From Streptomyces chattanoogensis (lineage in GTDB: Bacteria; Actinomycetota; Actinomycetes; Streptomycetales; Streptomycetaceae), in assembly GCF_001294335.1 (NCBI RefSeq), contig NZ_LGKG01000158.1:1-59179 (forward strand): a stretch of 59,179 bases of DNA, read 5' to 3'. The notes under the pieces are model-generated. The model was not told the DNA's origin and did not search any database. It worked only from the letters and a program-made list of their open reading frames with translations. This document shows positions 44,301 through 50,909 of this stretch, piece by piece (the stretch's first letter is position 1; each line of letters starts with the position of its first letter). The position numbers and the translations under genes are program-made.

Positions 44301-45433
44301 AGCCTGCCGATATCGATCGCATCAACCCCAACACTGGAACTTGTCCAATATTCCGCACTCGTCGCGATGCCGAAATAACTCTCGACATCTATCGTAGCGT
44401 GCCCGTCCTCATCAAGGAGGGTGACCCCAACGGTAATCCCTGGAACTTGTCGTTCACGACCATGTTCCATATGTCGAACGACTCTCACCTATTCCACACC
44501 CGCGAGCAACTCGAAGCGGAAGGCTGGACCCTCACCGGTAACACCTTCGCTCGCGATGCTGACCGCATGCTCCCGCTATACGAAGCTAAAATGTTCCACC
44601 ACTACGACCACCGCTTTGCCACGTATGAGGGGGCAACCCAAAAGCAGTTGAACAAAGGGACTCTTCCGCAATCCACTCCTGCAGAGCACAATGACCCGGA
44701 GTATCGCGGCATACCCCGGTATTGGATTCACAGTTCGCTAGTGGAGAAGGAGGTATCCCGCAAGCCGTCGCGCACTAAGTGGTTCCTTGGGTGGCGAGAT
44801 GTCACCAACAATGTCAGCGAAAGGACGATGGTCTCGTCGTTTGCCCCGCTAGCTGGGTACGGTCACAAGTTCATGCTGACTGCGGGTGGCGTAAATGCCG
44901 TACTGCTTGGCGCCGCTTGGTCTTCTATCGCTCTGGATTATGTAGCTCGGCAAAAGATCGGCGGTTCCTCAATGAGTTTCTTTATTGTGAACCAGCTCCC
45001 GGTCCCCAGTTTGCAGCAGCTATCTCGGCATCGATCCTTTATTTTGCGAAGGGTGCTGGAACTCACGTACACGGCCTCCGACATGGACGCTTTCGCCAAC
45101 GACTTGGGTGACATCGGCGCTCCCTTCCACTGGGACGATTACCGCCGGACGATTATCCGCGCCGAGCTGGACGCGCTGTTTTTCCACCTCTACGGCATCG
45201 CCCGGGACGACGTGGACTACATCCTCGAAGCCTTCCCCATCGTCAAGCGCAAGGACGAGGCGAAGTGCGGCTCCTATCGCACCAAGGATCTTATCCTCGA
45301 CTTCTACGACCGCATGGCCGCCGCCGGCCTAACCCTCGATAACCCGCTCTTGGATGGCGAGAACTACACGTCCCCGCTCGCCCCGCCCCCGGGCAAGGGC
45401 CCCCGCCATCCGGCCCGACCCGAGTACGACTGA
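41390..45433 (+). CDS. drmMI-like: Adenine-specific DNA methyltransferase, Eco57I/DrmMI-like
   Basis: 1347 residues. Motif I is DPACGSGHF from Asp514; motif IV is NPPW at 791-794, the N6-adenine methylase signature. YTPSSLIDCLL before motif I and a long N-terminal domain are as in Eco57I-type, PglX and DrmMI proteins. ATG 41390 overlaps the SNF2 stop. The region from about residue 917 to 1225 (44140-45065) is much poorer in GC than the rest (29 and 32 of 60 in two lines, against 39 of 60 near motif I) and uses codons unusual for Streptomyces; this is where the target-recognition domain is expected. A TTA codon lies at 42422. It presumably marks host DNA so that the two helicases spare it. Confidence 0.93.
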   Translation: MSATTRNQVFSAVHTVGGLLPADMLVRISEGKDVPGSKPADYGVIGSRSVRDDAERHWDYLKSIWRELRAKLPVAPEAETPADPTGLARSQWLEPLFAELGFGRLTMLGESGAASDDGTKIFPISHRWNHALIHMTAWSTSLDKRPAPGEVPPQSLVQECLNRAEAHLWGVLTNGRQLRLLRDSSALATASYVEFDLEAIFDGELFSEFVLLYRLLHVSRFEVAEGAAPSGCRLENWRTEAIDSGVRALEQLRKGVQSAITTLGTGFLRHPHNRELREELDVRTFHYALLRLVYRLLFLFVAEDRGVLHAPSADAAAKERYVAYFSSTRLRRQAQRRRGTAHGDLYETLRFVLSGLGNDDGRKELGLPALGGIFDDTEADKLLHDLKLSNEHLLAAVRALATVRDPGAKRTRVIDYRHLDAEELGSIYESLLELVPKHEATERSFELVELAGNARKTTGSYYTPSSLIDCLLDSALDPVIDDAVKRGEIRATRSGQPDPGPAIVEELLNLTVCDPACGSGHFLVAAARRIAKRVAAVREQNPEPTIDAVRHALHEVVARCIYGVDLNPMAVELAKVSLWLEAMEPGKPLGFLDAHIKHGNALIGATPALLADGIPDDAFKPIEGDDKKIASAVRKRNAKEQAGQLIFHTEERIWVSNAAFAATLREITDAPSNTLRDVRLQSSRFRELEQSAKYVSALHIADAWCAAFVWPKWSGAPTPVTEGVFRDLQSPGAGIPVSTNEEIIRLAEQYKFFHWHLEFPEVFRVPDAPAADAEVDESVGWTGGFSCVLGNPPWERIKLQEQEFFAQRDEAIATAPNAAARKKRIAALPTTNPELFAEFIAAKRRAEGESQFLRSSLRYPFTGRGDINTYAVFAETDRVLIRPTGRTGVIVPTGIATDATTQFFFKDLVQHGSLSSLYDFENEEKVFPGVHNQTRFCLLTIMGSGTPEAGISLVFKVRQVEQINERRFSLKPADIDRINPNTGTCPIFRTRRDAEITLDIYRSVPVLIKEGDPNGNPWNLSFTTMFHMSNDSHLFHTREQLEAEGWTLTGNTFARDADRMLPLYEAKMFHHYDHRFATYEGATQKQLNKGTLPQSTPAEHNDPEYRGIPRYWIHSSLVEKEVSRKPSRTKWFLGWRDVTNNVSERTMVSSFAPLAGYGHKFMLTAGGVNAVLLGAAWSSIALDYVARQKIGGSSMSFFIVNQLPVPSLQQLSRHRSFILRRVLELTYTASDMDAFANDLGDIGAPFHWDDYRRTIIRAELDALFFHLYGIARDDVDYILEAFPIVKRKDEAKCGSYRTKDLILDFYDRMAAAGLTLDNPLLDGENYTSPLAPPPGKGPRHPARPEYD

Positions 45434-45445
45434 GGGCCCGTCGCA

Positions 45446-45479
45446 GCACGGCTGAGCATGCAGAGGGGCTCAGCCGTGC
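45446..45479. terminator. Bidirectional hairpin ending the defence operon
   Basis: A perfect 12-base inverted repeat, 45446-45457 and 45468-45479, with a 10-base loop. It lies 13 bases after the methyltransferase stop and overlaps the end of the opposing DUF397 gene, so it can terminate both strands. Confidence 0.88.
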
Positions 45480-45644
45480 GCGACGTAGCTTACGAACCGC
45501 TCCCACTCGTCGCGCCCGATGGTGAGATGCGGCCCCGCCAGGTCCTTGGAGTACCGGCTGATCCGTGATGGCAATCTCCGCGCAGCTGTCTCCCTGGCTG
45601 CAGCTGTAGCTGGACTTGAGCCAGGCGAGTTCCGTCGTGCTCAT
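45470..45644 (-). pseudogene. DUF397-domain protein with a one-base frameshift
   Basis: Starts ATG 45644 with MSTTELAWLKSSYSCSQGDS, the standard opening of DUF397 proteins. The expected ending SKDLAGPHLTIGRDEWERFV followed by SYVAHG is present but in another frame, and start-to-stop is 175 bases, one more than a multiple of three. A single extra base near 45560 therefore breaks it. DUF397 proteins are the partners of XRE-DUF5753 regulators in Streptomyces development and antibiotic control; the partner gene lies directly upstream and is also damaged. Confidence 0.82.
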
Positions 45645-45741
45645 TGCGCTCCTCGCAGTCGCTCCAGCAGACCCTGAGAGTCTTTGGGGGCAGGGCCTGT
45701 GAGCGCACTGTGTCATAGCGCTGGTGGAGGAGAGTGACCTC

Positions 45742-46482
45742 TTATCGGTCGGCGATCAACCGGCAGTTCTGCTGCCCCTCGGCGTACGCAAGCCGTCGGC
45801 CGTCGGGCGTCTCAAGCAGCTGCACGGGACCGTCCAGGCATGCAGGCAACCTGGCCTCAAGCGGCACGACTTGAAGCGTCACGTTACGTAGTGCGCTGAG
45901 CTCCAACACGTGGTCGATGAGCTCCCGCATCTGCTCCGTGTCACCGAACCTGCGCCGGAACACGGACTCCTCCACGATGAAGCTGAACGCAACGTGCGGA
46001 CGTTCGCGGAGCATGAGTTGGTGCTCCATGCGGGCAGTTACCTGAGCCTCCGGTTGCTCGTCGGTCAGCAAGGGAATCGTCCCCTCGAAGACGGCCCGCA
46101 CGTAGCCCTCCGAATGCAACAACCCCGGCACCAGCCTGCACTCATACGTACACAGGCTCACGGCCACCCGCTCCAGCCGAGCCCACCGCCGGAACCACGC
46201 CGCCAGCCCCGGCTCGCCGCGCGTCAGGTGTTTCGCCGCTCTCCGCAGGGCACCCGTGTTGCCCAAGGCAGCCTCCGCCCGCTCGACAAAGGTCTCGTCG
46301 GGCATCCGGCGCCCCAACTCCACCGTGTGCTTGGAGAACCGCACCCGCTCCCCGAAGTCGGCCCGACTGAGGCCGGCGTGCTCGCGTAACGCCTGGACGA
46401 AGGCCCCGAAGGTCCGCAGGCTGTCGGAGAGGTCCGGCTCCCGCTCCCCGTCGCAGGCCGTTGGGTCAGTGCTGTCGGTCAT
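45742..46482 (-). CDS. XRE-family regulator with DUF5753 domain, prematurely terminated
   Basis: 246 residues. A helix-turn-helix is at about 24-75 (FGAFVQALREHAGLSRADFG and SKHTVELG), followed by the DUF5753 region (LCTYECRLVPGLLHSEGYVRAVF, VVPLEARLPA). The frame hits TAA after CRLIADR. The same frame continues beyond the stop as EVTLLHQRYDTVRSQALPPK, and after a further shift DSQGLLERLRGAQ, which is the normal family C-terminus, ending in an ATGA overlap with DUF397 at about 45641. So a nonsense change and a frameshift removed about 35 residues. DNA binding may survive; the regulator pair with DUF397 is probably not functional. Confidence 0.82.
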   Translation of the reverse strand: MTDSTDPTACDGEREPDLSDSLRTFGAFVQALREHAGLSRADFGERVRFSKHTVELGRRMPDETFVERAEAALGNTGALRRAAKHLTRGEPGLAAWFRRWARLERVAVSLCTYECRLVPGLLHSEGYVRAVFEGTIPLLTDEQPEAQVTARMEHQLMLRERPHVAFSFIVEESVFRRRFGDTEQMRELIDHVLELSALRNVTLQVVPLEARLPACLDGPVQLLETPDGRRLAYAEGQQNCRLIADR

Positions 46483-46501
46483 AGGCGGCCACCTCCGGGA
46501 C

Positions 46502-46935
46502 GTGCGTTGGTTCCCCCGCGCTCAACTCACCGTACGTACGTTCGTGCAGCTCCTGTCGTCCACACGGCGCGGTGCCCGGCTCGCACGGCTGCTCGCCGAG
46601 CTCGCCGCGAATGCCGCGCAGCACGGGTGCGTACGCGGCCGTGACTTCCGGCTCGCGCTGGCCTACGCTCCCGGCTCCGGAGCCGGGCCCGGCATGCTCC
46701 GTATCGAGGTCACCGACGCCCGGGGCGAGCGATGGCCCGCGCCGGTCTCCGGCACGATCACCGCCACCGACAGCGAATCCGGCCGCGGCCTGCTGCTGTA
46801 GTCGCGCTCACCGACAGCTTGGCCACGGCCCCGTACCTGCCAGGTGGCAAGGCCGTCTGGGCCGAGGCCAGGGTTCCAGACGCAGGCCGTCCGCCTGACT
46901 GCCGACGCCCCGGCCGTAACGGTCTAGCGGCCTAA
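46502..46935 (+). pseudogene. HATPase_c (RsbW-like) ATP-binding protein, deleted and frameshifted
   Basis: Divergent from the XRE gene, the classic arrangement in Streptomyces. FVQLLSSTRRGARLARLLAE is the family start, but it jumps directly to LAANAAQHG; about 25 residues (the usual LDxWGxPYG stretch) are missing, perhaps by recombination between the two similar LAE segments. The end of the domain reads GRGLLL then a stop, while the next frame continues VVALTDSLATAPYL and GGKAVWAEARV, the normal end. Two independent lesions make this a pseudogene. Intact members act as anti-sigma-type kinases or ATP-binding partners of XRE/DUF397 pairs. Confidence 0.8.
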
Positions 46936-47604
46936 ATCCCGCCGTCGTTCGGCCAAGCACCGGCGCCACAGCTCGTAGCACCGGCGGGCTTCGTGCAGCG
47001 CATCCCGGGCGAAGCGCTCGTCGGCGAAGCCCGTCCGGGCGACGCCCTGGACGACGTTGACCAGGTGAGCGGCGACCCGCGAGACACGTTGCCGGTGGGC
47101 GTGTTCCAGCCGCGGTGCCAGCTCCGCCTCACGGTCGGCCATGGCCATCAGGTCGTCGTACTCGCCGTCGTCGTACGAGGACGGAAGCGGCGGCAGGTCA
47201 TCCTCGGCGAGACGCACCACGGCTTGCGGGGCGCCTTCATCGTCGGCATCCCGCCCCAGGATGCGGTTCATCAGCTGGAGCACCGCCATGGAACGCCGGA
47301 CCTCCGAGGCCGTGGCCTCGAGCGCGTCCAGCTCGGCGCCGACGTCATCCGCAGCCTCCAGAGCGAGCAGCTCCCGCAGCCGTGCGGCGGCCTTCTCACC
47401 CCGCGCGCCGGCCTCGTCGATGACCGTGTCGCACGCATCGAGCTCGGCGAATGCCCGTTCAGCGGTGCGGATGGACGCGAGCACCATCCCGGCGGTGTCC
47501 GTCTCGAACCGGCCCACCGCTCGCCTCAGCTCCGCGACGGACATCGGCACAGCCGCAAGCATGTCCTCAATGTGGTGTGTGCGTGCGGGCAGTCTGCTCT
47601 CCAC
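46924..47604 (-). CDS. Uncharacterised helical protein next to the McrBC module
   Basis: 226 residues from GTG 47604, chosen because GAGGAGAAGG lies just upstream; the frame is open back to 47670. The sequence is Ala/Glu/Arg/Leu-rich and predicted to be mostly long helices, probably coiled coil (ELRRAVGRFETDTAGMVLAS, DALEATASEVRRSMAVLQLM), with an acidic linker PLPSSYDDGEYDDLM. No membrane segment, signal or catalytic motif is seen. It is divergent from mcrB with about 180 bases between, so a shared control region and a function with the McrBC module are possible. I recognise no family. Confidence 0.75.
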   Translation of the reverse strand: MESRLPARTHHIEDMLAAVPMSVAELRRAVGRFETDTAGMVLASIRTAERAFAELDACDTVIDEAGARGEKAAARLRELLALEAADDVGAELDALEATASEVRRSMAVLQLMNRILGRDADDEGAPQAVVRLAEDDLPPLPSSYDDGEYDDLMAMADREAELAPRLEHAHRQRVSRVAAHLVNVVQGVARTGFADERFARDALHEARRCYELWRRCLAERRRDLGR

Positions 47605-47783
47605 CCTTCTCCTCTCGCCCAGCGCGCCGCCCGAGGGCGTGGCCGGAAATGTGCGGGCGGTCAACATCACGCGCCGCGTACCTCAGAATACTCATCTGAT
47701 CGCACGTGACGGTGGTTTCGGCCTGATGGGCGAGGCCGCCGTGTACCGATCTCGACCTCATCCACGAAGTGAGCGGGGGACCG

Positions 47784-49616
47784 ATGACCGACGAGTACCC
47801 GGAGTTCCGTCTGCGGCTGCCGAACGGCGGGCCCGAAGCCCGAGGGCGGCTGCTGGCGGAGAAGGGGACGAACGGGAGCCAGAAGTTCGTCGTCTACGGG
47901 GGGTCCCCGGTGCGGAAGGACGTCGTTCCCTCTTTCCGCACACAGATGCCGTTCGCCTACCGGCTCCGGGAGCAGCTCGTCGCGGAGGGGACGATCCAGG
48001 ATTCCCAGACCTGGCCGGGGTACCTGGAGCTTTCGGTGACCACCACGTTCAACTCGCCGTCCGCGGCGGCTGCCGTTCTGCTCGGCAGCAGCAGCAATGG
48101 ATGGGTGCAGTGGAAGACCGCGGAGGGCCATCCGCTGGCCGACTACCTTGAGCAGGTCTCGTGGGGCCCGAACCGAGCCTGGCTGGTGCGGGGGTCCAAC
48201 GTCTCCGGCCTTGATCTCGTCCAGCGTTTGTGGCTGCCCGAAGGGCTGGTGACCCTCGCCGCCCGGCATCTGCGGCAGAGCGTCGAGCAGGGTACGAGCA
48301 AGGACCGGCTGCGGACGGCCGTCGAGGAGGACTACGCGTCCACAGCGACGTACAACCAGAAGCTGGAACTCGTCGAGGAACTGCATTCCTTCTTTTCCCG
48401 GATGAGGCCGGGCGACACCGTGTGCACCATCTCCGGAGGTCGTCTCTACGTCGGAGAGATCACCGGATCCGCCGAGCAGGTCGCCTCCGAGGACGGGCGT
48501 TCCAATGTGCGACGGCCGGTGGACTGGGCGGACAACGGGCACGCATATGAGGACCTTCCCGGGGAGCTCCAGCAGAAGCTTTCGGTGCAGCACGATGTCG
48601 TCGACCTGACCGCGGTGAAGGACCTCATCGACGGCCTCGGGATAAGCGACGAGGAGCTCATCGAGGAGGCCGAGGCGGCCGACCGGGGCCAGAGCCTGGA
48701 GATTCCTGCGATCACCGCTCGCAGGAAACTGGAACTCCCCGTTCCTGGTGAGGAGTTGAGAAAGAAGCTGCTGGTCCACTCGGGGGACTGGCTCCGCGAG
48801 GTCCGCGACCTGCTGTGGGACGAGAAGCAGATCGTCCTGTATGGGCCGCCGGGAACCGGCAAGACGCATCTCGCGCTCGAACTCGCCGAATTCCTGGGTG
48901 GCGGGCGAGAGCAGGTGAAGCTGGTGCAGTTCCATCCCTCGTACGCGTACGAGGACTTCTTCGAAGGCTTCCGTCCCCAAGAGGATCCTGAGACGCGCGA
49001 GGTCGCCTTCCGGCTGGCAGCCGGACCGCTTCGCGAACTCGCCGACCTGGCCTCGCGCGCGGGCAACCGGCACGTCCCGCACTTTCTGATCATCGACGAG
49101 ATCAACCGCGCCAATCTGGCGAAGGTATTCGGTGAGCTGTACTTCCTGCTGGAGTACCGGGATCAGAGCCTGCGGCTGACCTACTCGGGCGACGACTTCT
49201 CCCTGCCGCCCAACCTCTTCGTGATCGGCACGATGAACACAGCCGACCGGTCCATCGCCCTCGTCGACGCGGCCATGCGGCGCCGCTTCGCGTTCGTCGA
49301 GCTGTCGCCGCGGACCGAGCCGACGAGCGGGCTGCTGCGGCGTTGGCTCACGCAGGAGGGCAGGGACAGCGAGCCCGCCGACCTGCTGGACGAGCTCAAC
49401 TCCCGTATCGACGACGCCGACTTCCGCATAGGTCCCTCGTACCTGATGAAGGAGGGGGTCCAGCGGGATGGAGGGCTGGAGCGCACCTGGCGTACGAAGA
49501 TCCTGCCGCTGCTCGAAGAGCACCACTACGGTGAGGGCGTCGACATCGAGAAGCGGTACGGGCTGACGGCGCTCCGCGCCGCCCTCGCCGCGGGTACCGA
49601 CGAGCCCGCGCCGTGA
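47784..49616 (+). CDS. mcrB-like: McrB-type AAA+ GTPase with DUF4357 sensor region
   Basis: 610 residues from ATG 47784 (GGGGGA upstream; GTG 47769 is possible). The N-terminal part contains FNSPSAAAAVLLGSSSNGWV, the DUF4357 pattern, then a beta-rich segment (RPGDTVCTISGGRLYVGEI, later VRRPVDWA) resembling PUA/EVE-like modified-base sensors. The AAA+ domain has YGPPGTGKT with Lys360, IIDEINRAN, and the McrB signature GTMNTADRSIALVDAAMRRRF. McrB proteins use GTP to translocate and drive an McrC nuclease on DNA with modified bases. The stop overlaps the mcrC start (GTGA). Confidence 0.93.
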   Translation: MTDEYPEFRLRLPNGGPEARGRLLAEKGTNGSQKFVVYGGSPVRKDVVPSFRTQMPFAYRLREQLVAEGTIQDSQTWPGYLELSVTTTFNSPSAAAAVLLGSSSNGWVQWKTAEGHPLADYLEQVSWGPNRAWLVRGSNVSGLDLVQRLWLPEGLVTLAARHLRQSVEQGTSKDRLRTAVEEDYASTATYNQKLELVEELHSFFSRMRPGDTVCTISGGRLYVGEITGSAEQVASEDGRSNVRRPVDWADNGHAYEDLPGELQQKLSVQHDVVDLTAVKDLIDGLGISDEELIEEAEAADRGQSLEIPAITARRKLELPVPGEELRKKLLVHSGDWLREVRDLLWDEKQIVLYGPPGTGKTHLALELAEFLGGGREQVKLVQFHPSYAYEDFFEGFRPQEDPETREVAFRLAAGPLRELADLASRAGNRHVPHFLIIDEINRANLAKVFGELYFLLEYRDQSLRLTYSGDDFSLPPNLFVIGTMNTADRSIALVDAAMRRRFAFVELSPRTEPTSGLLRRWLTQEGRDSEPADLLDELNSRIDDADFRIGPSYLMKEGVQRDGGLERTWRTKILPLLEEHHYGEGVDIEKRYGLTALRAALAAGTDEPAP

Positions 49617-50839
49617 CTGCCGTGACCGCCGGCGCCCCTGCCGTCATCGAGGTCACCGAGCACGCCCCGCCGCTGCCCCGCCGCCTCCCGGATTCGGTGG
49701 GCCGGGCCCTTGCCGCCTCGCGAATCGTCGACGCCGCCCCGGACCCGTACGGGCCCGGTCAGTGGGTGCTGAAGGCCGGCAGCAAGGTCGGCGCCGTACG
49801 CGTCGACGTGCCCGGCGGCGATCCGGTCACCGTACGCATCAGGCCCAAGGTGCCCATCGCCCGGCTGTTCTTTCTGCTCGGCTACAGCCTCGACCCCAAG
49901 GGCTGGCGGGACGGCGACGTGGACGTCGCCGAGCACGGCGACCTCCTTCCCGCCCTCGCGCACGCGTTTGAGCGGCAGGTGGATCGGGCCCTCGCGCGGG
50001 GGCTGCTCCAGGGCTACCGGACCGTGGAGGACAGCGCCCTCGTCGTACGCGGCCGGATCAGGGAGGCCGAGCAGATACGGCGGCGTTTCGGGGCGGCGAT
50101 ACCGGTCGAGATCGCGTACGACGACTTCACCACAGACATAGCGGAGAATCAGCTGCTGCGCGCCGCCATCGAGCGGCTGCTGCGCCTGCCCGGCGTCCCC
50201 GGCGACGTCCGGCGCAGACTGCTGCACCAGCAGGCGCGGCTGGCGGACAGCACCCCGCTCGTCCTGGGGAAGGCCCTGCCCACCTGGTATCCGACACGGC
50301 TCAACTCCCGATATCGGCACGCGCTCCACCTCGCCCAGGTCATCCTCCGCGGAGCGTCCGCGGAGCACCTGGCCGGAGCCCTCCGCGTCGGCGGGTTCCT
50401 GTTCGACATGAACAAGCTCTTCGAGGACTTCGTGACCGTCGCCCTGCGCGAGGCACTGGCAACCGGCGGCGGACGCTGCCGGTTGCAGGACCCCCACCAC
50501 CTCGACGAGGCGCAGCAGATCCGCATGAAGCCGGACTTCGTCCTCTACGGCGCGAGGGGTGGCCCGCAGGCTGTCGTCGATGCCAAGTACAAGGCAGAGA
50601 AGCGCGCTGGATTCCCGGACGCCGATCTGTATCAGATGCTGGCGTACTGCACGGCGCTCGGACTTCCGGAGGGACACCTCGTGTACGCCAAGGGCAACGC
50701 CCCGCACACGGCGCATCGGATCCGGCATGCGGGCATCGTCATCCACCAGCACGCGCTTGACCTGGACCAGTCGCCCGCCAGGCTGCTCGCTCAGGTGCGG
50801 AGGCTGGCCGGTGCCCTGGGCCCACAGCGCGACTCGTAA
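49613..50839 (+). CDS. mcrC-like: McrC-type PD-(D/E)XK nuclease subunit
   Basis: 408 residues from GTG 49613. The N-terminal part (VRIRPKVPIARLFFLLGYS) is the McrC domain that contacts McrB and stimulates its GTPase. The C-terminal nuclease has KPDF with Asp308 and VVDAKYK with Asp323 and Lys325, a complete PD-(D/E)XK site. Together with the gene before it this forms a type IV, modification-dependent restriction enzyme. The end is 70 bases before the UvrD-like gene, which may be co-transcribed. Confidence 0.93.
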   Translation: MTAVTAGAPAVIEVTEHAPPLPRRLPDSVGRALAASRIVDAAPDPYGPGQWVLKAGSKVGAVRVDVPGGDPVTVRIRPKVPIARLFFLLGYSLDPKGWRDGDVDVAEHGDLLPALAHAFERQVDRALARGLLQGYRTVEDSALVVRGRIREAEQIRRRFGAAIPVEIAYDDFTTDIAENQLLRAAIERLLRLPGVPGDVRRRLLHQQARLADSTPLVLGKALPTWYPTRLNSRYRHALHLAQVILRGASAEHLAGALRVGGFLFDMNKLFEDFVTVALREALATGGGRCRLQDPHHLDEAQQIRMKPDFVLYGARGGPQAVVDAKYKAEKRAGFPDADLYQMLAYCTALGLPEGHLVYAKGNAPHTAHRIRHAGIVIHQHALDLDQSPARLLAQVRRLAGALGPQRDS

Positions 50840-50909
50840 GATCATTCAACAGTCTGTCAGTGACCGCGAATCCCCGAGCCCCCGAACCCGCACTCCGAGG
50901 AGCCTCCGC

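Noticed and set aside
32106..45433. Standard BREX or Pgl locus
   Set aside because: No PglZ phosphatase, BrxC/PglY ATPase or Lon-like gene is present; only the kinase and an adenine methylase recall Pgl.
32106..45433. Complete canonical class 1 DISARM
   Set aside because: Separate DrmA and DrmB genes and the PLD nuclease DrmC are not found, and a kinase domain is fused to the helicase.
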